Assembly (NCBI GenBank): GCA_905250025.1
Contig: CAJNOJ010000152.1
Span: 62,001-126,000 of the forward strand
Source of the DNA: Adineta ricciae
Taxonomy: Eukaryota; Rotifera; Eurotatoria; Adinetida; Adinetidae
DNA length: 64,000 bases
Direction of reading: 5' to 3'
Each line of letters opens with the position of its first letter. Within the stretch, counting starts at the first letter, position 1. Made by a program: the position numbers and the translations under genes. Shown one piece after another: positions 25,962-34,321 of the stretch. The notes under the pieces are model-generated. The model searched no databases. It was not told the DNA's origin and saw only the letters and a program-made list of their open reading frames with translations.

Positions 25962-26755
25962 ATGGCAACTGCTAATGAGACACAGAGTGCACCCTTACGA
26001 ATATACAAACTCAAAGCTAGCGATGGTCAAATCTTTCAAGTTGATGAGAATGTTATTGAACAACTATCAACTGTGAAAGAATTATGCCAAAGTAACTTAA
26101 TACGATGAAAAATATGTATATTCTTCAGTTTTTAAAAATATCTCTCAGCAACAAATACAGGCGATGCTCCTATCCCATTGATAGCAGTCAGTGCAACAAT
26201 GTTGGAGCAAGTAAACGAAGAATCTAATTGACTGATTTGCTTTCACACCTATGTGTATGTTTTTGCTAGGTTATTAAATTTTACGACCACCAGAAAAATG
26301 AATGTCAAGCGCCAGCAGTTGGAAACGATAATGGTACCAATGGGATTACAAACGAAAAGAAAAAGTACAAGAATCTTTTGCTGCACATTATTATTCATAA
26401 GTCATAATATGATCGTATTTGTTCTCGCCTAGGTTCGATAGTACCGGTGAGTGGAATTTGAACTTTATGAAGCAATTTACCGTTGCAGACGGAACACTAT
26501 TCGAAATTATTACGGTACCTTGCTTCTTGCTCCACAAATCATACGAACTTACTTTTCTTCTTTCAATTTCAGATAGCAAATTATTTAGGTGCAAAATCTT
26601 TACTTGAAATTGCGCTAAAGACGATTACAGGTCTAGCTAGTAAAGAACAACAGGAAACTCGTGCTCTCTTCAACACTTCATGTGACTCATCTGCGCAAGC
26701 ATCGAATGCACCGAGTTCTATCGAAAAGTCATCTGATATTGCTCCTTCTAATTAA
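25962..26755 (+). CDS. SKP1: SKP1-like protein
   Basis: SKP1 links F-box proteins to cullin-1 in SCF ubiquitin ligases. Exons 25962-26091, 26149-26210, 26270-26364, 26433-26514, 26573-26755 sum to 183 aa. The N-terminal BTB/POZ-like part begins LRIYKLKASDGQIFQVDE. After an acidic or polar loop comes the C-terminal F-box-binding part with FTVADGTLFEIIT and IANYLGAKSLLEIALKTI, corresponding to the conserved NYLDIKGLLD region of SKP1. The C-terminus is extended by about 30 Ser/Ala-rich residues, and the usual WCxxH segment is not recognisable. It is therefore a divergent paralogue. It heads a run of four closely packed same-strand genes. Confidence 0.82.
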
Positions 26756-27131
26756 GACATTGCAGTTGTGATGTCAAATATGTTAGCTGCATTTATTCGT
26801 AACACAAATGTGACTGCTGAATTGTATTATGTTCATTTATCGATATCAATAGTTTCTTTTTTTCTTGAGAAGTTTAAAATAATAGTTCAGCTCGTTTGGA
26901 AATGTAACTCAGAAACCACATTAAAATCGCCATCTACACGACTAGATAGACGATCCCTCGTTGGTCCTTTTGTTTTCTTCTTTTCATTGGATAATTTTAT
27001 ATACGTGCGTTTTTTGTTTGTTTTTCGTTTTTCATTTCTTCGCAGGATGTTCTCGTATAGTCACTTGTCGTCCGAGTGAACGACGAAACAAATGGATCAC
27101 TTTGTTGTCTGTCGTGACGCATATGAAATCT

Positions 27132-27137
27132 AATAAA
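27132..27137 (+). promoter_or_regulatory. AATAAA upstream of the securin-like acceptor
   Basis: AATAAA ends 30 nt before the acceptor at 27167. It could be the polyadenylation signal of the SKP1-like gene, whose stop codon is 376 bp upstream. Confidence 0.4.
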
Positions 27138-27166
27138 TCATACTGATGTATTGTGTTTTCTTTCCA

Positions 27167-27167
27167 G
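27167..27167 (+). promoter_or_regulatory. Putative trans-splice acceptor of the securin-like gene
   Basis: GTTTTCTTTCCAG ends here, 22 nt upstream of the ATG. It is a strong consensus acceptor with no evident upstream coding exon. Confidence 0.5.
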
Positions 27168-27189
27168 ATCTCGGGATTCCACAAGAAGA

Positions 27190-27868
27190 ATGACAACAGT
27201 TTTACGTAGTAAAGAGAACGAGTGTGATCTTTATCTGTTCAAAACGCCAAGTAATATGAACAGCTTAGATAAGCGCAATCCAATTCCAATCTGCTTTTTT
27301 CTTTCTAGAGCGTACCAGTGCCTTATCAGCAACAACAATGAATGACCGTATGTTCTATTCAAATACTATCAAACACATTGCATTCACTAGTAAAACTAAT
27401 ACTACTGATTTATCAATGCATGTCACCCCAATGATGACGCCAATACGTTCGAATAGAACAACGAAGTTTTCGACACCTGCATCTCTTCAACGGCGTCGTG
27501 CTTTAGGCCAAGTAAATTCAAATAGTAAACCAATCTGTCCGATATTGACAAGTGATGACCTTTCTCTATCGACTGATCTGAAAGATCTACCTCTCAAGCA
27601 TGATGAATTAGTTATCCTCCAAGCACCTTCGCCTGCAAAATCCTTCTCCTACGTGGAAGATGATCTTCCACATCGATCAGTTCATCATAATCTAGATACA
27701 TTTAATGATCTTATGCCAACGAATGAACGCATCGAATGTATGATACGCACACAATCAACTGGCGTAAATATTTTTACTTTTCACGGTGGAATCGAAAATA
27801 CAATTCGATATCAATCACCAAAATGTTCTCGTGTTGATGTCTTTACTTTGCTTGATATGCTTGAGTAA
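27190..27868 (+). CDS. PTTG1: Securin-like protein (KEN box plus D box)
   Basis: Securin inhibits separase until APC/C destroys it at anaphase. Exons 27190-27250 and 27309-27868 give 206 aa. A KEN box lies near the N-terminus (LRSKENECDL, residues 6-15). A destruction box RRRALGQVN lies around residue 90 and closely resembles the RKALGxVN box of animal securins. The middle and C-terminal parts are acidic and Pro-rich (APSPAKSFSYVEDDLP, TFNDLMPTNERIE), the composition of separase-binding segments. Securins are poorly conserved outside these motifs, so assignment rests on motif order, size and composition. Another APC/C substrate of similar size remains possible. Confidence 0.6.
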
Positions 27869-28020
27869 ATGTTCACTTCAATTCTTGTCATTCTTCCTTC
27901 CATTTTTGAATAGTAATTCTCATGTTTTATGTGTGTGTGTATATCTTCTGTTTGTGTTTCTTAACTTGTAGAGTATTCAACTCGGATGCGAATTTTCTTC
28001 CTTGCAATGAACTAACGACA

Positions 28021-28026
28021 AATAAA
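28021..28026 (+). promoter_or_regulatory. AATAAA between securin-like gene and RABIF
   Basis: AATAAA 153 nt after the securin-like stop codon and 25 nt before the next acceptor. Together they form a likely polycistronic junction. Confidence 0.5.
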
Positions 28027-28050
28027 TACCCAACAAATCTTCTTTTTATA

Positions 28051-28051
28051 G
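28051..28051 (+). promoter_or_regulatory. Putative trans-splice acceptor of RABIF
   Basis: TCTTCTTTTTATAG ends here, 53 nt upstream of the RABIF ATG. A second TTAG at about 28086 is an alternative acceptor. Confidence 0.45.
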
Positions 28052-28104
28052 ATTGTAGAACAAGGGAATATCTAGAGAAATATTAGACAATCTCGTTTCT
28101 TTCC

Positions 28105-28506
28105 ATGGAGAATTTACCAACGATTGGTGATCGAAATACTCAAACAATTGTGTGTTCATTTTGTGATGATATTATTCTTCGTCCGCAAACAGCCACTTTA
28201 ACAAAAAACCCAACTTTATTGCCTCAAATGAGTGTCGATAAAAAGTCGTCAACAGACGCCGACACGAATCGTTTATCTATTAACGGAAGTGATCATCCAT
28301 GTGATTCATTAGAATTATTTTGGTTAGTATCGGACATGTTCACATTTGAAAACGTTGGCTTTTCTAATACAGTTAACAATCAAACTAAATATCTTGTTTG
28401 TGCTAATTGTGAACGTGGTCCAATTGGATTCTCTCCTATCAATCCATCGACACGACAGCTCGAAAAAGAATTTTATGTTGCTACTGATAGAATTAAATAT
28501 AAATAA
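28105..28506 (+). CDS. RABIF: RABIF/MSS4, Rab chaperone
   Basis: MSS4/RABIF binds nucleotide-free exocytic Rab GTPases and stabilises them. This is a single-exon 133-aa protein. The zinc-binding pairs are visible as CSFC near residue 18 and CANC near residue 98. The signature block is LFWLVSDMFTFENVGFSNTV followed by KYLVCANCERGPIGFSP, which matches the family closely. The length (family about 123 aa) and C-terminal FYVATDRIKYK also fit. The stop codon overlaps an AATAAA (28502-28507), and the next gene starts only 101 bp later on the same strand. Confidence 0.95.
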   Translation: MENLPTIGDRNTQTIVCSFCDDIILRPQTATLTKNPTLLPQMSVDKKSSTDADTNRLSINGSDHPCDSLELFWLVSDMFTFENVGFSNTVNNQTKYLVCANCERGPIGFSPINPSTRQLEKEFYVATDRIKYK

Positions 28507-28507
28507 A
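28502..28507 (+). promoter_or_regulatory. AATAAA overlapping the RABIF stop codon
   Basis: The hexamer spans the last sense codon and TAA. If used, the RABIF 3'UTR would be only tens of nucleotides long, which fits the 101-bp gap to the next gene. Confidence 0.4.
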
Positions 28508-28606
28508 CATTCTGTTAAGATTGATTCTACTGTGCATGAAAAAACCTTTTCATTTTGTGAAGCAAAATTCTTATGGATGAAAAGCAAAGTTTCTGTTTTC
28601 TTTACA

Positions 28607-28607
28607 G
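28607..28607 (+). promoter_or_regulatory. Putative trans-splice acceptor directly before the BRD8-like ATG
   Basis: TTCTGTTTTCTTTACAG ends exactly at the base before ATG. It is a strong acceptor with no recognised upstream exon, so a leader added in trans would supply the entire 5'UTR. Confidence 0.6.
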
Positions 28608-30815
28608 ATGACTGCCCATCTATGGGATTTAAAATCCAATTATATGCTTGCTTTCACAGTTTGTAAATATGCATCACATTTTGAAGCGTGGAATTCAATA
28701 GCCAGCGATCTGGCGGATTATATCAACACCACGCCGCAAGTAAAGAGCATACTATTGCACACGGTTGCGGGATTTAGTTGCTTTTCGTAGGATTGTCGAA
28801 TGCAATTCGATCGCTTGTACCAACAATACGGACATGATTGGTGAGTGATTAACAAAGTATCAACGAATTGTATTGCAGTTGTGAATTGTCGAAATATTCT
28901 CTTCAGGAACCAACAATCATCAGAATCGCTGCAAAGTTATATTTTTACAATCATTAAACGTCTGTATTATGGTGATCTCTGCAATCGAATGACGAAATCA
29001 CGAGATTTACTTATGGTTACCTACGACTTTATACGGCTATATAAAATTGGTCGAATCACTTCAAAGGATATCAATGATATCTTAGAAGATATTAAAAATA
29101 CGTATGAACATATTTGTCTTAATCCTTTGCTCATACAGCACGCAACATGTTTTCCTCTTAGTGCGCCGTCTGGAAATAGTTTTCACGACGATGAACGAGA
29201 ACTCAAAATTAAAATGCTTGGCCGCCTGAAATCCTATATGACCAAGCAAAACGATCTGCCAACAGATCTACGAGTAACCTGGTCATTTCGACTTATCTCA
29301 TACAACAAAATTTGATTTTCTAAACTAGAGCTCATCATTTCCGGTTGAATTGCTACCACCACCACCACCGTTCTTCCAAACGCAAGTAAATTTCATACCG
29401 CAAACACAAACAATTTCGCCACCAAATGCGAACGATCGTCAAGTACCTTCTCTCGATGCTCACCCAAAACTAAATCCACCGGAATTATCATCGTTTCCCA
29501 TCATAATCCAATCGAATAATCTGTTGATTGAAAACGATCGACAGTTTATAGCAAAGAACCAAGCAACTACAGTTCATATCGATGAAATTGAACTTAGTTC
29601 TGATGATGACACTAATGAGCAACCGTTACGCGCGGATGTAGGTCAGGATCAAGAAGAATCAACACTAATTTCCGACGAACTAACGGAAACAAATCAATCA
29701 GCAAATGCATTGCCAATAACATCGGAAGGTTCCAATTCGAATGATCAAGATTTTTACGAACACGTCAGTGACACAAGTCTGAGTAATCAATCAACTGTGG
29801 ACACTTGCCTGTCAGCACAAGAACAAGTAACAAACAGGTAATTCAACTGGATCTTGATGTTCGCACTGTGCAAAAAATAAACCAACTTGATTTTTCTTAC
29901 GATTAGCGAGCAACCACAATTATCAAATTCTGATCTTAATGGAGATAGTAGTGCAACGAGTTATCATTCATCGATACAAAATCATAGTCAACATCTGATT
30001 CGAAACGAAATGACACCGACAATTTCAGGACGAGATCGTGCTGATAGCGATCTCGTTCAAATGGATGGAACGCCCATCTCTAATGGTAATATTCTCAAAA
30101 GTTCGTCGAACTATATTGATAACTACATGGCATCATCACATTCTGAAATGCAAGAAGTGAATGACCTAACAACATCAAGAAATTCACGTCGACAACCACG
30201 GTAAAGAAAATCTTCCACGAAAACAATACTAAAACTCATCAATTGTTTAATTCAGAGTAATGCCTACCCTAACAAAGAATCATAATCGCAAATCGATCAA
30301 TGCAGTTCTCAGTAGTTTAAAATCTGCCAAGTAATTATATTCACTGATTACAACGAAGTCGAATGATTTTTCTTTAGATATGGTTATGATTTTTCTCAAT
30401 CACTTGATTCTTTCAAATTATCAGATGAATATTATACTCAAATTAAACATCCATTAGATATACCTGAAATACGCGAACGTCTGAATAATGGCGATTACGA
30501 CGATGATATGCTTCTATTTCAACGTGATATTTTAATGATGTTTACAAATGCTCTCTATGCTTATGAACGAGATTTAGATATCCATAAACATGCTCAATAT
30601 ATGATTAAATATTCTATGGAATTATTTACCGTAAGAGTATTTGTAGGATATAGTTAATATTATTTCATTCTTAAACATTTTAGTCAATGGAAGACGCACT
30701 TACTCCATGGGCTTACGACGAAAACAATCATAATCCATCATCGAAGAATCTTCGACGACAAACAATAGTAGCTCATTCAACAACGACTAAACGTCAACGT
30801 AAAACAACGAATTAA
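28608..30815 (+). CDS. BRD8: BRD8-like bromodomain protein (NuA4/TIP60 complex)
   Basis: BRD8 is a bromodomain subunit of the NuA4/TIP60 histone acetyltransferase complex. Exons 28608-28739, 28791-28840, 28907-29273, 29329-29837, 29907-30200, 30256-30330, 30378-30630, 30684-30815 sum to 603 aa. The N-terminus is the BRD8 SANT-like segment (LWDLKSNYMLAFTVCKYASH, then TTPQDCRMQFDRLYQQYG). A long acidic, Ser/Thr/Gln-rich linker with a five-proline run follows. The C-terminal bromodomain has HPLDIPEIRERLNNGDYDDD and FQRDILMMFTNALYAY, matching the FQRDIMLMFQNAVMYN segment of BRD8. Aligned this way, the acetyl-lysine-binding Asn is a Tyr. The C-terminus is basic (KRQRKTTN). Confidence 0.85.
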
Positions 30816-31565
30816 TTCATATCGTTGTTTTGTTCTACTACACGTCTTTCGTTTCTTGTTTCATCGTTGGTACATGAACCTGTATATAATTTTTTTCTTG
30901 TTATAGAATCAAAACAAAATGTGTTATTTGTTATGTTTTGGTGATTATTCACATGTAGACATAAAAAATGATTGAAAGAGCAAAATGCTAATAAAAATTG
31001 GAACAATCGTGTTAAATATTGTTGTGTGTGATCAAACATCATTCATATAAATATCTTCAATACATCTTTTGATAGACAAAGTTGTACGACAGAACTTGAA
31101 AATAAATATACCATTGAATAAACTAAGTATTTCTGTGACAGTTGGAATTTTATTGTGGTTCTCAGCACTTGTTAGATTCTTCGACTTCAATGTAGATGAA
31201 ATGTGCGAGCGATACTGCATAGTTCGTGTAAAACTCCAATCATCGTCAATTATAGCGTACTGATCATATAGACACGAAAACAGAATGAAATAGGTTGTTT
31301 ATACCATTAGTTTTCAACACTGATTTCTGTCTTGTGAAGATTTATATTCTTGTCTGGATGTATGAATCTTCATTAAAAACGTACTCAATCGAAATAATGC
31401 TCAAGTATGCGAGTATCGACTTTTACACTGAATCAAAAACTAGTTTTCTCGATGTTCGAGAATGTGTGACCAAAGTCCTCAAAAGTGGTCGCTAAAGATA
31501 TTTATGATGATAGTAAAAATTAGAATATGACCAATCATGTATATTATGCAAAGAAACAAAATATT
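30816..31565. other. Convergent intergenic region
   Basis: About 750 bp between the 3' ends of the BRD8-like gene and the minus-strand gene. No exon is supported; the open frames are AT-rich with no recognisable motif. It should contain both 3'UTRs. Confidence 0.4.
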
Positions 31566-33056
31566 TCATTTTGGTGTAAGATAAGTACAATTGGTATTAT
31601 CACCTTTACTATACTTGAAATGAATAGGTTGTCTATTTATAGATACAATCGAATGTCGTCGTTGTTCAGGATGAACGAGTAATAATGGCAATGGCAAGGA
31701 TCGTTTGGGATGATGTTCATTACCATTTGTGATGTTTTGAGATAATGTCATTGAGTTTGGAGCATTTTTGGCACGATTAGGATGTATAACTAAACGTGAA
31801 GGTGACTTTGTATTATTAACATTTCGAAATGAGTCATCGATCTTTCTGGTTTGTATGGTAGGTAAAGTGGATACTCGATGATTGTCGAGTTTAGAGCCAT
31901 AATGTGTTGCTGTTGGTAAAGTTTCTGAATTTGATGAGCAAGAATTGAGTAATTTCGGATCCATAATATTATATTCACCAGCAGATCGCAATGGTAGTGC
32001 ATTACCGAGAATGATTCGGAAGGCAACTGTTTGATGGGCTCTCAATTCTAAAATAGATAAAAAAGCGATCGAAGAAAGTGTCTTCATGCAATGTCTACCT
32101 CGGGTTATATGCGCATTATTTCCTGATGAATGACGGACATGTTCAAACGGTTTTTTTGTTCGTATCATTCGTTGATTTGCTTGCCCTCGCGGAGATCTGT
32201 TCAACGGATCATTTATTGTTGTGTTAGTATTTGAACTAAGATTTTCTTTCATTTTCTGTACATAAAATATTTGATCAACATCCGGATGTGCAATTTTTGA
32301 TGATAGAGATATTCCTGTTGTTGTCGATTGATGCGTATCTTGAGACAATCGTCGACGGCGTGAACGCTTAATACGAAAAGATTTATTCGCTCGGACTGTT
32401 TTACTTGAACGTATTCGTTCTTCCGATCTGTCATCATGAATATCCTTTCTACAAGGAACGTAGGATGTAACAACCGTTTCCGAATTGTTCGACGATAATG
32501 CATTCTCCGATCTTGTATCACTATACGCAGTGATTGATGGGCTTTTAGGTATCTCTGATTGATGATATACTCGATTACTGATGTTTGAAACAGGGGATAA
32601 TGTTCCAGTTGTGTTTGGAGCATCGTCATCAATATCACTATAAGCATGCGGTAACCAAATTTCCACGGAACACTTTTGTCTCAGATCACCATTACGTGTT
32701 TGTTTTGCTTCATAGGTGACTTTATCCATTGGCTGGATAGCGAGAGTTTTCCGCGATTTCACCTTCTTTGGTGATGCTATTGGTGGTGTGTACAAATCAG
32801 GATCCGAAGAACGTGACTCTTCGGGTGTCACAGGCTTTGATATGTGATCCGTTGGAATAATATTGACAGTGGATTTAAGATATTCATTAAGTTTTGTTCG
32901 TACGATTGTTAAACATTCCAATGTTGGCGAATGAGATCGTAGATTTTGGACTTTCGCCTTTCGCGTCGGATCGACCTTCGATACGACACAAGTTTCATTG
33001 GGTCTAGCTGCTATCTTAGTTATCTCATCTTTTATCCGTCGATGATTTGCGTTCAT
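31566..33056 (-). CDS. Unknown basic, largely disordered protein
   Basis: The frame is open for 496 codons, but a 51-nt GT-AG intron (32048-32098) in phase with the codons is probable; removing it gives 479 aa and joins ITR to ELRAHQTV. Composition is Ser/Thr/Asn/Arg/Lys-rich with low hydrophobicity. Basic clusters such as FRIKRSRRRRLSQD resemble nuclear localisation or phosphorylation sites. Several SP/TP sites occur (RSHSPTLE, TPPIASPKK). The only more ordered segment is the hydrophobic stretch AFRIILGNALPLRS. No family is recognised and no function is assigned. A regulatory or cytoskeletal role is possible but unsupported. Confidence 0.65.
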   Translation of the reverse strand: MNANHRRIKDEITKIAARPNETCVVSKVDPTRKAKVQNLRSHSPTLECLTIVRTKLNEYLKSTVNIIPTDHISKPVTPEESRSSDPDLYTPPIASPKKVKSRKTLAIQPMDKVTYEAKQTRNGDLRQKCSVEIWLPHAYSDIDDDAPNTTGTLSPVSNISNRVYHQSEIPKSPSITAYSDTRSENALSSNNSETVVTSYVPCRKDIHDDRSEERIRSSKTVRANKSFRIKRSRRRRLSQDTHQSTTTGISLSSKIAHPDVDQIFYVQKMKENLSSNTNTTINDPLNRSPRGQANQRMIRTKKPFEHVRHSSGNNAHITRGRHCMKTLSSIAFLSILELRAHQTVAFRIILGNALPLRSAGEYNIMDPKLLNSCSSNSETLPTATHYGSKLDNHRVSTLPTIQTRKIDDSFRNVNNTKSPSRLVIHPNRAKNAPNSMTLSQNITNGNEHHPKRSLPLPLLLVHPEQRRHSIVSINRQPIHFKYSKGDNTNCTYLTPK

Positions 33057-34320
33057 TGTTTTTCAAAGAGGAACTGAAATACGGAGTAACCGTATATTGT
33101 CAGTGAAAGTTGATCATAGTACGTACCGTAATTCTTAGTGATAAGTAAAAAGTGAACATTTTGCTTTGTTATTAGTGTGCACTTTCATTATCAATACGAA
33201 GAGAATGTTAATTTAATATATCTTAAAAGGAATGTGTGAGAATTCTTTCATGCATATTTAAGTGTAAATAAGAAAATAGAGTTTTAGTTAAACTGTGCCC
33301 ATTTTTCTTCTTCTCTCTCTCTCTCTGTCCGCTTATTCCAATCAGTTATTGTCATTCTCTCTGACTGTTTAAAAAATTCATAGACGTTTTTTTTTCTGAT
33401 GTAGTATGTATTTTAAAGTTTGTTAATGTTTAAGCAAGCAATTCGGCAAGCCATAGAGATGAAAATCAGTGTAGAAACCTATGAAAAATTCGTTTGAAAT
33501 GATTTTATTCTTAAGTAAAGATGAAACGAATTAAGTTCAATATCAATCGAAAACTGATTTTTATTTGATCCTATCTTAATCTAGTCGTTGTCTGACAAGA
33601 GAGAATGAATTGAATCATAGATTTAATATCTAGCAATTGTCTGTTTCTTGTGTTATTGTGTCAATATTTAAAAATCCGTTTTGCTGCTCGTGTTGTTGTT
33701 GTTGTGAATATATGAGCCGAGACTTTTTCTTTATCACTGCATGATAAAAGAGAAAAGACCTTCAAAAGAAAATGAGATGATGAATAAACGGTTGGCCATG
33801 AATAAATACATTTTGATTTGTCAATGATATACGCATGTGCGAGATGTAGTCAACGATTACTTTGTACTGGTAACTATGTGTACGTATATTTATCTATTTG
33901 GAGGTCATGACTTATCATTTAAATACGTGTATCACATAGACGAGTTATCATTTAAATCGAAGAGGTGAAGCAGAAGAAAGAAAAGAATAGATTGCAGAAC
34001 AAAAAGAGATTTCGAAAACAATGCATATGTCATCCATTACATCGAACAACGACTAAGTATGTATTGCACGCGCGTAGTATAATATTTCGAAATATGTATA
34101 TATAAAATGGTTCGTTTTACATTTGTAAAGCGATTTGTCAAAAAAAAAGAAAGAAAATAAAAAAGTACATATCAGACATGACTTGATATCGATGAAAATA
34201 AAGTGTTGACAAAGCACAACGAAGAATTTGCTTTGTCATGCAATGACTAGTCAAAAATGATAGGCAAGATAAAAAAAAGCTATTTTAATTCATACAAACC
34301 GAATTAATATCACTTTTTCA
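33057..34320. other. Divergent intergenic region
   Basis: About 1.26 kb without a gene, between divergently transcribed neighbours. It contains a short CT run near 33312-33328, a TTG-rich stretch near 33685-33705 and several poly-A or poly-T runs. No coding exon was recognised. Confidence 0.4.
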
Positions 34321-34321
34321 G
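34321..34321 (+). promoter_or_regulatory. Putative trans-splice acceptor directly before the FRRS1-like ATG
   Basis: CACTTTTTCAG ends at the base before ATG. No upstream coding exon is visible, so this is a candidate spliced-leader acceptor. Confidence 0.5.
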
